DNA from: Streptacidiphilus jeojiense
GTDB taxonomy: Bacteria; Actinomycetota; Actinomycetes; Streptomycetales; Streptomycetaceae
Direction: 5' to 3'
NCBI RefSeq assembly: GCF_000719095.1
Contig: NZ_JOEH01000021.1
Location: 124,001-188,000, forward strand
Length of the DNA stretch: 64,000 nt
Shown here: piece after piece, positions 1 to 9,226 of the stretch
Layout: every line of letters begins with the position of its first letter
Position numbering within the stretch: position 1 is the first letter of the stretch
Notes under the pieces: model-generated
Databases searched by the model: none
Seen by the model: only the letters and a program-made list of their open reading frames with translations
Told to the model about the DNA's origin: nothing
Position numbers and translations under genes: made by a program

Positions 1-3
1 ACG

Positions 4-1101
4 ATGACCGGCACGGACATCGACACCGGCAACGCCACCGGCCGCGCCGACACCGTTCCGCTGCTGGAGACCGAGGGGCTGACGGTCCGTTACCACCGTG
101 GCCGGCGCCGTCCGGCGCTGACCGCCGTGCACGGGGTCGGCCTGACCGTGGGCCGCGGCGAGACCGTCGCCCTGGTCGGCGAGAGCGGTTCGGGCAAGTC
201 CTCGGTGGGCAACGCCGTCCTGGGGCTGACTCCCGTGGACTCGGGCAGCATCCGCTTCGACGGCGAGGACATCACCCGGGCCGACCCCCGCCGCAGACGG
301 GCCCTGACGGCGCAGATCCAGGCGGTCTTCCAGGACCCGTACGGTTCGCTGAACCCGGTGCGGACCATCGGGCAGAGCCTGGTCGAACCGCTGCTGGCGC
401 ACCGACGCCCCGACGCGGGGGCCCCGCGCGACCAGGTCGCCGCGGCGCTGGAGCGGGTGGGCCTGCCCGCGGGCGCGGCCGACCGCTACCCCGCCCACTT
501 CTCCGGGGGGCAGCGGCAGCGCATCGCCATCGCCCGGGCCCTGATCGTCCGCCCCCGACTGATCGTCTGCGACGAGCCCACCAGCGCCCTGGACCTGTCC
601 ATCCAGGCCCAGGTGATCAACCTGCTCAACCGGGTGCAGCGCGACCTGGGGGTGAGCTACCTGTTCATCACCCACGACCTGGCCCTCATCCGCCACATCG
701 CCCACCGCGTGGTGGTGCTCTACGGCGGGCACGTCATGGAGGCCGGGCCCACCGAGCAGGTCTGCGACCGTCCCCGCCATCCCTACGCACAGGCCCTGCT
801 CGCGGCCGCCCCGGTGCCGGACCCCGAGGAACAGGCCGTTCGAAGGAGCGGCCGGCCTTCGCGTGGCACGGCCGGCGCCGGCGCCGGCAGCGCCGGGCCG
901 GCCGTGGGCTGTCCCTTCGCCCCGAGGTGCCCGTACGCGGCCGAGCCCTGCCGCCGGATACGCCCACCGCTGGAGAGCGTTGACGGCGGGCAGCTGGCCT
1001 GCTTGCGTTACCCCGAGATCGCGGAGCCCAGCGCCGTCCGAGGGCCGGGGAGCCGCCAACCTGAGGAGATCCCCCATGCCGATGCCAGGCCGCTGCCGTG
1101 A
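4..1101 (+). CDS. Peptide ABC transporter ATP-binding protein (DppF/OppF-like)
   Basis: ATPase of an oligopeptide or dipeptide importer, acting at the inner face of the membrane. Walker A GESGSGKS lies near residues 59-66, with the signature [15 protein letters not shown], Walker [13 protein letters not shown] and a switch histidine in [12 protein letters not shown]. The C-terminal tail has the cysteine-rich oligopeptide-transporter extension ([15 protein letters not shown]), which separates this family from sugar ATPases. At 365 residues it is slightly long for DppF, owing to a Gly/Ala-rich stretch before that tail. The ATG at 4 is the first possible start; a paired DppD-like ATPase and the permeases are expected upstream, outside the window. 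The next gene, a LacI regulator, begins 39 bp downstream on the same strand. Confidence 0.9.
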   Translation: MTGTDIDTGNATGRADTVPLLETEGLTVRYHRGRRRPALTAVHGVGLTVGRGETVALVGESGSGKSSVGNAVLGLTPVDSGSIRFDGEDITRADPRRRRALTAQIQAVFQDPYGSLNPVRTIGQSLVEPLLAHRRPDAGAPRDQVAAALERVGLPAGAADRYPAHFSGGQRQRIAIARALIVRPRLIVCDEPTSALDLSIQAQVINLLNRVQRDLGVSYLFITHDLALIRHIAHRVVVLYGGHVMEAGPTEQVCDRPRHPYAQALLAAAPVPDPEEQAVRRSGRPSRGTAGAGAGSAGPAVGCPFAPRCPYAAEPCRRIRPPLESVDGGQLACLRYPEIAEPSAVRGPGSRQPEEIPHADARPLP

Positions 1102-1140
1102 GTCCGGGCGGTCGCGCTGCTCCGAGCGAGGCGTGGCCGC

Positions 1141-2139
1141 GTGAGTGCGGTGACCATCTACGACGTCGCCACCAGGGCCGGGGTGAGCATCTCCACGGTC
1201 TCGCAGACGCTCAACCGGCCGGAGCGGGTCAATGCCGCAACCCGGGAACGGGTGCTGGACGCCATCGAGGAGCTGGGCTTCGTCCCCAAGGCGTCGGCGG
1301 TCAGCCACGCCCGCCGCGGCGTCGGACGCATCGGCGTGTTCGCGCCGTTCACCTCCTACGACTCCTACCGGCGGCGGCTGATGGGGGTGCTGTCGGAATC
1401 CGACGGCACCGCCCGTGACATCGTGGTCTACGACCACGTCTCCGCGGCGGCCACCATGTCGCCGCTGCTGCGGACCCTTCCGGTGACCGGCCGGCTGGAC
1501 GGCCTGCTCATCATGGGGCTCCCGCTGGACGACGCGCTGGCCCGGCACCTGATCACCCGTCGGCTGCCGACGGTGCTGGTGGACAGCAGACGCCCGGAGT
1601 TCAGCGCCGTCGACGTGGACGACGAGGAGGGCGGCGCCATCGTCGCCCGCTACCTGCTGGAGCGCGGCCACACCTCGTTCGCCTTCGTCCAGGAGCCGCA
1701 GCAGTCCTTCGCGTTCGTCTCCCAGGGGCAGCGGCGCAACACCGGCTTCCTCCGGGTCCTGGCCGAGGCCGGCCTCGACCAGGACCGGGTGCACACCGTG
1801 CTGGTGCGCAACGACATCGCCGGGGGGCACGAGGCGCTGAACCAGATCCTGGCCCGGACCCCGCGGCCGACGGCGGTGTTCGCCCACCACGACCTGCTGG
1901 CCGCGGGCCTGCTGCTGGAGTGCCGGCGCCGCGGCGTCCAGGTGCCGGGCGAGTTGGCGATCGTCGGCTTCGACGACAACAGCATCGCCGAGGCGGCCGG
2001 GCTGACCACCGTGCGCCAGCCGCTGGAGGAGTCCGGCACCATCGGCGCCAGGCTGCTGACCGGGCTGATCGCCGGGACGTCCACCTCGGTCCAACGCATC
2101 ACCCTCGGACTCGAACTGGTGGTACGCGACACCACCTGA
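1141..2139 (+). CDS. LacI-family transcriptional regulator
   Basis: One-component repressor of 332 residues. The N-terminal helix-turn-helix (IYDVATRAGVSISTVSQTLN, residues 4-23) is followed by a periplasmic-binding-protein-like ligand domain containing IVGFDDNS. The start is GTG at 1141, which places the HTH at the very N-terminus as is normal. It lies between a peptide ABC ATPase and a CocE-type hydrolase on the same strand, so it probably controls uptake and breakdown of a peptide-like or ester substrate. The ligand is unknown. The recognition helix uses SQTLN rather than the usual SRVLN, so its operator may differ from standard LacI sites. Confidence 0.9.
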   Translation: MSAVTIYDVATRAGVSISTVSQTLNRPERVNAATRERVLDAIEELGFVPKASAVSHARRGVGRIGVFAPFTSYDSYRRRLMGVLSESDGTARDIVVYDHVSAAATMSPLLRTLPVTGRLDGLLIMGLPLDDALARHLITRRLPTVLVDSRRPEFSAVDVDDEEGGAIVARYLLERGHTSFAFVQEPQQSFAFVSQGQRRNTGFLRVLAEAGLDQDRVHTVLVRNDIAGGHEALNQILARTPRPTAVFAHHDLLAAGLLLECRRRGVQVPGELAIVGFDDNSIAEAAGLTTVRQPLEESGTIGARLLTGLIAGTSTSVQRITLGLELVVRDTT

Positions 2140-2177
2140 CACCTGAAGGCCGTAGCCCGCGAGAGCGAGGTACCACG

Positions 2178-4118
2178 ATGTCCGCCGAGTGCATCCACGA
2201 CGTGAGGATCGTGCGCGACGCGCGCATCCCGATCCCCGCCGACGGCCCCTCCGGGCCCCGCCAGTCCCTGTCCGCCGACCTGTACCTGCCGGTCACCGAC
2301 GACCCGGTGCCCGCGCTGGTGTCGGTCACCCCCTACCGCAAGGACGCCCTCGGCGGGATCGGCGCGGCCGGGTCGCTGCGCTGGTTCGCCGCCCACGGTT
2401 ACGCCTGCCTGCTGGTGGACTTCCGCGGCACCGGCTCCTCCGACGGCCGGGCCCGCCCGCCGTTCGACCCGGCCGAGGCCGACGACGGCGTCGCCGCCGT
2501 CGAATGGGCGGCCGGGCAGCCCTGGTGCACCGGCGCCGTCGGCATGTGGGGACTGTCCTACGGTGCGGTGCTGACCCTGCGTACCGCCGCGCGCCGGCCG
2601 GAGCACCTCGGGGCGATCATCCCGGTGCTCGGCATGCCGGACCCGGAGCGGGACTTCATCCACCCGTCGGGCGCGGCCGGCTGCCTCGCCCCGCTCGGGG
2701 TGTGGGGTCTCGGCACGCTCCGCGACCTGCTGCTGCCACCGCTGCACGCCCACCGGAGCGAGGACGAGCAGCGGCGCTGGCGGCACCGGGTGGAACAGGC
2801 CGAGCCGTATCTGCTCGACCTCTACCGTCACCGCCCCGGACACCGGGTGTGGCGCGAGCGGGTGGTCGACGCCTCCGCGGTCACCGCGCCGGCCCTCTGC
2901 GTGGCCGGCTGGCGTGACATGTTCTGCGACGGATCGCTGCGCGCCTACGAGCAACTGCGGGGGCCCAGGAAGCTGTTGGTCGGTCCCTGGATGCACACCA
3001 TGCCGCAGGAGTCGCCGTTCGACCCGGTCGACTTCCACGCTCTGGCGCTGCGCTGGTGGGACCGCTGGCTGGCCGGGGTCGACAACAGTGTCGACCGGGA
3101 ACCCGAGGTCACCCTCCGGGTGATGGGGCACCGGCCGCAGTGGCGCGGCTACGGCCACTGGCCGCCGCAGGGGGAGCAGGTCCAGGTGTCCGCCGGGGGC
3201 GGATCGGCGCCGCTCACCGCCAGACTGGACCCCTCGGTCGGCTCGCTGAGCGGCCTGTGGGGGATCCCGACCAGCGGCTACGGCCTGCCCGGCGACCAGC
3301 ACCAGGACGACATGGGCGGCCTGAGGGTGACCGGTCCGCCGCTGGAGCGGCCGCTGCTGCTGATCGGCCGGCCGGTGGCCACCCTGGAACCGGCGCGGGC
3401 CTGCGGCTTCGGACGGCTGGTCGTCAAACTCACCGACGTCGACCCGCGCGGGCGCTCCACCCTGATCACCGGCGGCGTCCTCGCGGATCCCCGCACCGAC
3501 CACCGGGTCGTGCTCGACCCGACCGCCTACCAGCTCCCGGCCGGGCACCGGCTGCGCGTCGTGGTCTCGGACGGCGCCTTCCCGCGGCTGTGGCCCTGCG
3601 GCTCCGAGTCGGCGCCGGAGGACCGGGTGCTGCGGCTGGCCCGCCTGGACCTCGCCCTGCCGACGGTCGACGCCGCCCAGGGGGAGCCGGCGGTCCCGCC
3701 CGAACCCGGGCAGGACCGGGCCGACGGGACCGACCTCTGGATCGGCGACTCCCCCCGATGGACCGTCAGCCGCGATCTGGTCAACCGGGGCACCACGGTG
3801 ACGATGGGCGGCGGTCTGTCCGCCCGCACCCCGCAACGGGAGCACCGGCTCGACGTGGAGACGGAGCTCACGGCCACCGTCGAGGCCGCCGTACCCGGAG
3901 CCGCCCGGGTCCACGGCAGCACGACCGCGACCGTCCGGCTGGACACCGGCGAGCACCTGCTCGTCCGGGTGGAACTGCAGCTCACCGAGGGCGCGGCGGT
4001 GGCCACCGGGACGGTGCACATCGACGGCGTCGAGGTGGTCGCCCGCCGCTGGCACACCGCCGACGACGGCAGCCGCCGGGAGCCGGCCGCCGATCCGGTG
4101 CCCACGGCGGCTCAGTAG
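2178..4118 (+). CDS. CocE/NonD family hydrolase (X-Pro dipeptidyl-peptidase-like)
   Basis: Serine hydrolase of 646 residues related to cocaine esterase and Xaa-Pro dipeptidyl-peptidase (S15). The N-terminal alpha/beta-hydrolase core contains the nucleophile elbow GMWGLSYGA, preceded by DFRGTGSSDG. The acid/His part includes AGWRDMFCDG and GPWMHT. A C-terminal jelly-roll domain follows, as is usual in the family. I chose the ATG at 2178, which follows the purine-rich GAGAGCGAGG and begins at a family-like N-terminus; the open frame extends upstream through the lacI gene without support. It lies 38 bp after lacI, so the two are probably cotranscribed. No signal peptide is visible, so it is probably cytoplasmic. 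It overlaps the next, convergent lacI gene by 7 bp. Confidence 0.86.
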   Translation: MSAECIHDVRIVRDARIPIPADGPSGPRQSLSADLYLPVTDDPVPALVSVTPYRKDALGGIGAAGSLRWFAAHGYACLLVDFRGTGSSDGRARPPFDPAEADDGVAAVEWAAGQPWCTGAVGMWGLSYGAVLTLRTAARRPEHLGAIIPVLGMPDPERDFIHPSGAAGCLAPLGVWGLGTLRDLLLPPLHAHRSEDEQRRWRHRVEQAEPYLLDLYRHRPGHRVWRERVVDASAVTAPALCVAGWRDMFCDGSLRAYEQLRGPRKLLVGPWMHTMPQESPFDPVDFHALALRWWDRWLAGVDNSVDREPEVTLRVMGHRPQWRGYGHWPPQGEQVQVSAGGGSAPLTARLDPSVGSLSGLWGIPTSGYGLPGDQHQDDMGGLRVTGPPLERPLLLIGRPVATLEPARACGFGRLVVKLTDVDPRGRSTLITGGVLADPRTDHRVVLDPTAYQLPAGHRLRVVVSDGAFPRLWPCGSESAPEDRVLRLARLDLALPTVDAAQGEPAVPPEPGQDRADGTDLWIGDSPRWTVSRDLVNRGTTVTMGGGLSARTPQREHRLDVETELTATVEAAVPGAARVHGSTTATVRLDTGEHLLVRVELQLTEGAAVATGTVHIDGVEVVARRWHTADDGSRREPAADPVPTAAQ

Positions 4119-5113
4119 GGTCCGCTGATCTCGCCGGAGCCGCGGGCCACCAGCCGGGTCGGCAGCACCACCGTGCGCGGGGGCGAGCTGTCGCCGTGGA
4201 TCCGGGAGAACAGCAGGTGGGCGGCGGTGCTGCCCATGGCCACCGGGTCCTGGGCGATCACCGTGACCGGCGGGTCCAGCTGCGCGGCGAGCAGGAAGTC
4301 GTCGAAGCTTACCAGCGCGGTGCCGGCCGGCAGTGCGGCCCTGACGCCGAGTCCGACGATGCCGTTGCTGGCCAGCACGGCCGTCGGCGGGTCCGCCTCG
4401 GCCAGCATCCCGGTCATCGCGGCGGTCGCGTCGTCGGCCAGCCGCAGCCCGTGCCGCACGATCGCGGGGTCGGCCGGGATGCCCGCGTACGCCAGCGCGG
4501 TGAGGTAGCCGGCGTAGCGCTCCTCGATGGTCCAGATGTCCAACCGGTCGCCCAGGTAGGCGATCCGCCGGTGGCCGTGGGCGATCAGGTGGGCGATGGC
4601 CCGGTTGGCCGACCCCCGGTTGTCCACCACCACGGCGTCGGTCTTCAGTCCGGTGGCGGAGCGGTCCGCGCAGACCACCCGGGTGCCGGTGGCGACGGCG
4701 TTGCGCAGGAAGCGGTGGCTCCCGGCCACCGGGATCAGGATCAGCCCGTCGATCCGGCGCGAGGTGAACGCCGAGACCACTTCGCGCTCGCGGACCGGGT
4801 CGTCCCGGGAGGAGCCGATCAGCACCACGCTGCCCTGCTGCCGGGCCACGTCCTCGACCGCGGAGGCCAGCGAGGCCATGAACGGGTCGGCGACGTTGTC
4901 CAGCAGGATGCCGACGGTCTGGGTCAGCTGGCCCTTGCGCCGCAACTGCCGTGCCACGTCGTCCCGCTGGTAGCCCAGGGAGCGGATGGCGCGGTGCACC
5001 CGGGCGGCGGTCTCGGGCATCACCCCGGGCTCACCGTTGACCACCCGGGAGACCGTCATGGTGCTGACACCGGCCTGCCGGGCGACGTCCTTCATCGTGG
5101 GTCGAGCGGGCAC
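4112..5113 (-). CDS. LacI-family repressor, divergent from sugar ABC operon
   Basis: Regulator of 333 residues with HTH MKDVARQAGVSTMTVSRVVN near residues 8-27 and a sugar-binding-protein-like effector domain. It is transcribed away from the ABC operon starting at 5252; the 138-bp gap holds two related operator-like sites, so repression of the operon and autoregulation are likely. The start codon is GTG or ATG at 5113 in the minus sense, giving MPARPTMKDV. It is clearly paralogous to the LacI at 8194-9210: both share PTMKDVA, SRVVN-EPGV, LxxRRxDGLxxxP, AHLIxHGHRRI and a VAQDPxxxGxTAAxLLF stretch. Its 3' end overlaps the convergent CocE gene by 7 bp. Confidence 0.92.
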   Translation of the reverse strand: MPARPTMKDVARQAGVSTMTVSRVVNGEPGVMPETAARVHRAIRSLGYQRDDVARQLRRKGQLTQTVGILLDNVADPFMASLASAVEDVARQQGSVVLIGSSRDDPVREREVVSAFTSRRIDGLILIPVAGSHRFLRNAVATGTRVVCADRSATGLKTDAVVVDNRGSANRAIAHLIAHGHRRIAYLGDRLDIWTIEERYAGYLTALAYAGIPADPAIVRHGLRLADDATAAMTGMLAEADPPTAVLASNGIVGLGVRAALPAGTALVSFDDFLLAAQLDPPVTVIAQDPVAMGSTAAHLLFSRIHGDSSPPRTVVLPTRLVARGSGEISGPY

Positions 5114-5141
5114 GACCGTTCCCCTCCGGCGAGATCGAACG

Positions 5142-5151
5142 GTAACGATAC
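5142..5151. promoter_or_regulatory. LacI-type operator half of a pair (site 1)
   Basis: GTAACGATAC is an imperfect palindrome with a central CG (GTA-a-CG-a-TAC), the usual form of a LacI operator. It sits about 30 bp upstream of the divergent lacI start at 5113. The same nine bases TAACGATAC recur 66 bp away at 5209-5217. Position and repetition support a regulatory role; which of the two local LacI paralogs binds is inferred. Confidence 0.5.
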
Positions 5152-5205
5152 AACGCCTGCAAGGCTATTGACGTCGCATCAGACACAGGTTGAGGATCGG
5201 AGCGC

Positions 5206-5219
5206 TGTTAACGATACCA
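5206..5219. promoter_or_regulatory. LacI-type operator (site 2)
   Basis: TGTTAACGATACCA is a near-palindrome (TG.TA.CG.TA.CA) containing the same TAACGATAC core as the site at 5142. It lies 32 bp upstream of the start of the ABC operon at 5252, a typical position for repression. The two sites are 66 bp apart, about six helical turns, so looping is possible. Confidence 0.5.
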
Positions 5220-5251
5220 AGCTGACAACGATGTCGACAGGAGTGGCAACG

Positions 5252-6088
5252 ATGCCCGATCCACTGCTTGCGGCACGCGGCGTGGTGAAGCGGTTCGGAC
5301 ACGTCCAGGCCCTGCAGGGGGCCGACTTCACCGCCTACCCGGGCGAGGTGGTCGCGCTCATCGGCGACAACGGAGCGGGGAAGTCGACGTTGGTGAACAT
5401 CCTCTCCGGGGTGGTCCAGCCGGACGCCGGGGAGATCACCCTGGAGGGCCGGCCGGTCAGCTTCACCGGCCCGATGGACGCCCAGCGGCACGGCGTGGAG
5501 ACCGTCTACCAGGACCTCTCGCTGGCCCCGCACCTGGACGCCGCCGCCAACCTCTACCTGGGGCGGGAGATCCTCCGCGGCGGCTTCCTGCGCCCCTTCA
5601 AGGCGCTGGACCGGCCGGCGATGCGCCGGGCGGCCGTCCAGGCCTTCGCCGAACTGGGGGTGACCCTGCTGGACGTGAACGCGCCGGTGGGCGAACTCTC
5701 GGGCGGGCAGCGGCAGTCGGTGGCGGTCGCCCGCGCGGTGGCCTTCGCCCGCAAGGTCATCTTCATGGACGAGCCGACCGCCGCGCTGGGCGTGGTCCAG
5801 CGCGGCCGGGTGCTGGACACCGTCCGGCGGGTCCGCGACCGCGGCGTGGGAGTGGTGCTGATCAGCCACAACATGCCGGAGGTGCTGTCGGTCGCGGACC
5901 GGGTCGAGGTGCTGCGGCTGGGCCGCCGGGTGGCCTCGTTCCGGGCCGCGGACAGCTCCATCGAGGAACTGGTCGGCGCGATGACCGGATCGCTGGACGA
6001 ACCCGACGCCGGCAACGGCAACGGCAATGGCGGCGACGGCGACAACGGCGGCAACGGTGCCAACGGCGATGGGGGTACGGCAAAGTGA
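5252..6088 (+). CDS. Sugar ABC transporter ATP-binding protein, single-domain (FrcA-like)
   Basis: ATPase of a ribose/fructose/xylose-type importer. Walker A GDNGAGKST is near residues 39-46, the signature is LSGGQRQSVAVARA, and Walker B reads VIFMDEPTAALGVVQ. It has one ABC domain (278 residues) rather than the two of RbsA, as in FrcA/XylG-like half-size proteins; the phrase GVETVYQDL also fits that group. I chose ATG 5252 because GGAG lies at the right distance upstream; an in-frame ATG at 5231 has no such site. The last 30 residues are a Gly/Asn/Asp low-complexity tail, absent from most homologues. It overlaps the permease gene by 4 bp (GTGA). Confidence 0.9.
   Translation: MPDPLLAARGVVKRFGHVQALQGADFTAYPGEVVALIGDNGAGKSTLVNILSGVVQPDAGEITLEGRPVSFTGPMDAQRHGVETVYQDLSLAPHLDAAANLYLGREILRGGFLRPFKALDRPAMRRAAVQAFAELGVTLLDVNAPVGELSGGQRQSVAVARAVAFARKVIFMDEPTAALGVVQRGRVLDTVRRVRDRGVGVVLISHNMPEVLSVADRVEVLRLGRRVASFRAADSSIEELVGAMTGSLDEPDAGNGNGNGGDGDNGGNGANGDGGTAK
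6010..6075. repeat. Low-complexity GGC-AAC/GAC tract at the end of the ABC ATPase
   Basis: Degenerate GGCAACGGC/GGCGACGGC repeats encode a Gly/Asn/Asp-rich tail (GNGNGNGGDGDNGGNG) just before the stop codon. Slippage-prone repeats of this kind vary in length between strains. No function is assigned. Confidence 0.7.
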
Positions 6089-7083
6089 CCCGCAGTCAAC
6101 TCCCGGAGTGGGCCCGCAGGGCGCTGCGCCGCAACGAGGCCTGGACCTTCGCGATCCTGGTGGTCCTGGTCGCCTACTTCTCCATCTCCGCCCCGGGGAA
6201 GTTCTTCACCGTCTACGACATCACCCAGATCGCCGTCAACGCCGCCATCTACCTGGTGCTCGGCGTCGGCATGACCTATGTGATCATCACGGCCGGCATC
6301 GACCTGTCCATCGGCTCGGTGCTGGTGCTGGCCGCGGTGGCGGCCGGCGAGTACACCATCCACCACGGCGCGGCCGGGGCCGGCTGGTTCACCGTCGCCG
6401 TCAGCATCGTGATCGCCCTCGCGGTGGGCGCCGCCTGGGGCGCGCTGCAAGGTGCGCTGGTCGCGACCGGCAAGATCCCGGCGCTGATCGTCACCCTGGG
6501 CGGCCTCGGCGCCGCCCTCGGCCTGGCCGAGATCGCCACCGGCGGCCAGGACCCCTCCGGCGCCGCCGCCACGCACCTGCAGAACAGCCTCGGCTACGGG
6601 AAGGTGCTCGGCATCCCCTGGCTGGTGGTGCTCGCGGCGGTGGTCACCGTGGTCTTCGGGCTGCTGCTCGGCGGCACCCGGTTCGGCGTGCACACCTTCG
6701 CCATCGGCTCCAACCCGGCCGCCGCCCGGCGGGCCGGCATCCCGGTCGGCCGGCACCTGGTGAAGGTGTACGCGCTGATGGGGCTGCTGGCCGGGCTGGG
6801 CGCGGTGATGTGGCTGGCCTCCTACGGCACCACCTCCATCGCCGGGCACTCGACCGACAACCTCAAGGTCATCACGGCCGTGGTGCTGGGCGGCACCAGC
6901 CTCTTCGGCGGGCGCGGCTCGGTGCTGGGCACGGTCATCGGCGTGTTCATCCCCGCGGTGCTCACCACCGGCCTGATCGTCGTCGGCGTCCAGCAGTACT
7001 GGCAGGACGTGGCGGTGGGCGCGGTGCTGGTCGGCGCGGTCTACCTGGACCAGATCCGCAAGCAGACCCGCGAACGGACCTGA
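6085..7083 (+). CDS. Sugar ABC transporter permease (RbsC-like)
   Basis: Integral membrane permease of 332 residues from the BPD_transp_2 family, forming the channel with the ATPase at 5252 and the binding protein at 7143. It has about 8-10 hydrophobic helices and the family hallmark GIDLSIGSVLVLAAV, followed by VTLGGLGAALGLA and GGTSLFGGRGSVLGTVIG. The GTG start at 6085 overlaps the ATPase stop (GTGA), indicating translational coupling. The substrate is probably a monosaccharide by family, but the sequence does not say which one. Confidence 0.92.
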   Translation: MTRSQLPEWARRALRRNEAWTFAILVVLVAYFSISAPGKFFTVYDITQIAVNAAIYLVLGVGMTYVIITAGIDLSIGSVLVLAAVAAGEYTIHHGAAGAGWFTVAVSIVIALAVGAAWGALQGALVATGKIPALIVTLGGLGAALGLAEIATGGQDPSGAAATHLQNSLGYGKVLGIPWLVVLAAVVTVVFGLLLGGTRFGVHTFAIGSNPAAARRAGIPVGRHLVKVYALMGLLAGLGAVMWLASYGTTSIAGHSTDNLKVITAVVLGGTSLFGGRGSVLGTVIGVFIPAVLTTGLIVVGVQQYWQDVAVGAVLVGAVYLDQIRKQTRERT

Positions 7084-7142
7084 GCGGCCCCCGAGCGGAC
7101 CTCAGCAGTCAGAAACCCCTCAGCAGAAGGAGACCGGACGCG

Positions 7143-8138
7143 ATGGGAACGACGGCACGAGACAACACAAGAGCCCTGCTGGCGCTGGGCGCGGCGGCCG
7201 CACTGGCGCTCACCCTGTCGAGCTGCAGCTCGGGCTCGGGCAGCTCGGGCGGCTCGGGCGGCGCCAAGAACATCACCCTGATCACCGGGGTGAAGAGCGA
7301 CCCCTTCTACATCACCATGACCTGCGCGGCCCAGGCCGAGGCCAAGGCCAAGGGGGTCGGCTTCACCGCCGACGGCTCCGCGCAGTGGGACGTCTCGGTG
7401 CAGCGCCCGCTGATCGACTCGGTGGCGGCGGCCAAGCCGGCCGGCCTGCTGGTGTCGCCGGTGGACACCACCGCGCTGACCCCCTCGCTGAAGCAGATCC
7501 AGAACGCCGGGACGAAGATCGGCCTGGTCGACACCTCGGTGACCGACCCCTCCATCGGCATCACCCGGATCTCCTCGGACAACGTCAAGGGCGGCCAGGT
7601 CGCGGCGGACGCGCTGGCCAAGCAGATGGGGGAGAAGGGCTCGGTGATCGTGATCAGCGTCAAGCCGGGCGTCTCCACCACCGACGACCGGATCAAGGGC
7701 TTCACCCAGGAGATGGCCAAGTACCCGGGTATCTCCGTCATCCCCACCCTCTACGACAACGACCTGCCGGCCACCGCCGCCTCGCAGATCCAGTCCACCC
7801 TGGCGGCCCACCCCGACCTCGGCGGGGTGTTCGCCGGCAACACCAACACCGCCCAGGGCATCGCCACCGGTCTCAAGCAGGCCGGCAAGCAGGGCGCGGT
7901 CAAGGTGGTGGCCTTCGACGCCGAACCGGACGAGGTCACCGCGCTGAAGGCCAACACCATCCAGGTGCTGGTCGCCCAGGACCCGGCGGCCATCGGCACC
8001 CAGGCCGTCGACCAGCTGGTCGCCGCCTTCGACGGCAAGCCGGTGACCGCCTCGATCGGCACCACCATGGTGGCGATCACCCAGCAGAACATGAACGACC
8101 CGGCCGTCAGCAAGTACTTCTACAAGGCCGCCTGCTGA
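7143..8138 (+). CDS. Sugar-binding lipoprotein of ABC transporter (RbsB-like)
   Basis: Substrate-binding protein of 331 residues. The N-terminus has a short positive region, a hydrophobic stretch and the lipobox LSSC with the lipidated Cys at 28, followed by a Ser/Gly linker. The remainder is a periplasmic-binding-protein type 1 fold: KSDPFYITMTCAAQAEA at the N-lobe, DGSAQWDVSVQ, and GVFAGNTNTAQGIATGLKQAG, much as in ribose or fructose binding proteins. The ATG at 7143 follows AGAAGGAGACC. It lies 59 bp after the permease and is the third gene of the importer operon; the LacI at 8194 is 55 bp further on. Confidence 0.92.
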   Translation: MGTTARDNTRALLALGAAAALALTLSSCSSGSGSSGGSGGAKNITLITGVKSDPFYITMTCAAQAEAKAKGVGFTADGSAQWDVSVQRPLIDSVAAAKPAGLLVSPVDTTALTPSLKQIQNAGTKIGLVDTSVTDPSIGITRISSDNVKGGQVAADALAKQMGEKGSVIVISVKPGVSTTDDRIKGFTQEMAKYPGISVIPTLYDNDLPATAASQIQSTLAAHPDLGGVFAGNTNTAQGIATGLKQAGKQGAVKVVAFDAEPDEVTALKANTIQVLVAQDPAAIGTQAVDQLVAAFDGKPVTASIGTTMVAITQQNMNDPAVSKYFYKAAC

Positions 8139-8193
8139 CCGGTGCCGACGCAGTTCGCCCGCTGTGCTGGGTGGTCGTCGTATGCTCCGTGGC

Positions 8194-9210
8194 ATGACCA
8201 CCCAGTACGGCACCCGTCCCACCATGAAGGACGTCGCGGCCAGGGCGAGGGTCGGGCTGAAGACCGTCTCCAGGGTGGTCAACGACGAGCCCGGCGTCAC
8301 CCCGGCCACCGCGGACCGGGTCCGCAGCGCCATCACCGAGCTGGGCTTCCGCCGCAACGACAGCGCGCGGATGCTCCGCAAGGGCCGCACCGCCAGTGTG
8401 GGACTGCTGCTGGAGGACATCGGCGACCCCTTCTACTCCGTGCTCAGCCGGGCGGTGGAGGCGGTGGCCCGGTTCCACGGGTCGCTGCTGTTCACCGGCT
8501 CCAGCGCGGAGCACCCGCAGCGCGAGCGGGAGCTGGCCATGGCCTTCTGCGCCCGCCGGGTGGACGGGCTGGTCATCGTGCCGGCCGGGGACGACCACCG
8601 CTACCTGCTGCCGGAACTGGCCGCCGGGACCGCGGCCGTCTTCGTGGACCGCCCGGCCGAGCAGATCGAGGCCGACGCCGTGCTCAGCGACAGCGTGGGC
8701 GGCGCCAGGGAGGGCACCGCGCACCTGATCCGGCACGGCCACCGCAGGATCGGCTTCGTCGGCGACCAGCCGCAGATCCACACCGCCGCCGAGCGGCTGC
8801 GCGGCTACCGGGAGGCGATGGCCGCGGCCGGACTGCCGGTGGACCCGGACCAGGTGGCGATGGGACCAACCGATCAGGCGACCGTCGCCGCCGCGCTGGA
8901 GCGACTGACCAGTGGCCCGCGTCCGGTCACCGCGCTGCTCACCGGCAACAACCGGATCACCCTGGAGGTGCTGCGGCGGCTGCCGGCGCTGCCGTACCGC
9001 CCGGCCCTGGTCGGCTTCGACGACCTGGAGCTGGCCGAACTGCTGGTCCCCGGCCTGACCGTGGTGGCCCAGGACCCGGCCGGCCTCGGCCGCACCGCCG
9101 CCGACCTGCTCTTCCGCCGCCTGGACGGGGACACCACCCCGCCCAGGACGGTCCGCCTGCCGACCCGGCTGATCCCGCGCGGCTCCGGCGAGACGGTCGC
9201 CCCCCGCTAG
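8194..9210 (+). CDS. LacI-family repressor, last gene of sugar ABC operon
   Basis: Regulator of 338 residues with HTH TMKDVAARARVGLKTVSRVVN and an effector domain ending in VVAQDPAGLGRTAADLLFRR. I chose ATG 8194 (MTTQYGTRPTMKDV); upstream in-frame GTG 8164 and ATG 8182 would add an Arg-rich, non-family extension. It follows the binding-protein gene by 55 bp, so it is probably expressed with the transporter. It is a paralog of the LacI at 4112-5113, so the importer is bracketed by two related repressors. They may recognise the same TAACGATAC-type sites with different ligands. Confidence 0.9.
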   Translation: MTTQYGTRPTMKDVAARARVGLKTVSRVVNDEPGVTPATADRVRSAITELGFRRNDSARMLRKGRTASVGLLLEDIGDPFYSVLSRAVEAVARFHGSLLFTGSSAEHPQRERELAMAFCARRVDGLVIVPAGDDHRYLLPELAAGTAAVFVDRPAEQIEADAVLSDSVGGAREGTAHLIRHGHRRIGFVGDQPQIHTAAERLRGYREAMAAAGLPVDPDQVAMGPTDQATVAAALERLTSGPRPVTALLTGNNRITLEVLRRLPALPYRPALVGFDDLELAELLVPGLTVVAQDPAGLGRTAADLLFRRLDGDTTPPRTVRLPTRLIPRGSGETVAPR

Positions 9211-9226
9211 CCCGATGGCCGGTGGC

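Noticed and set aside
1650..4055. 801-codon open frame on the minus strand
   Set aside because: Antisense to the CocE and LacI genes; composition is Gly/Pro/Arg/His-rich with no motif. High GC makes such antisense frames common.
3056..5251. Upstream extension of the sugar ABC ATPase to 1010 residues
   Set aside because: The extension runs through CocE and antisense lacI in a meaningless frame; a ribosome binding site fits ATG 5252.
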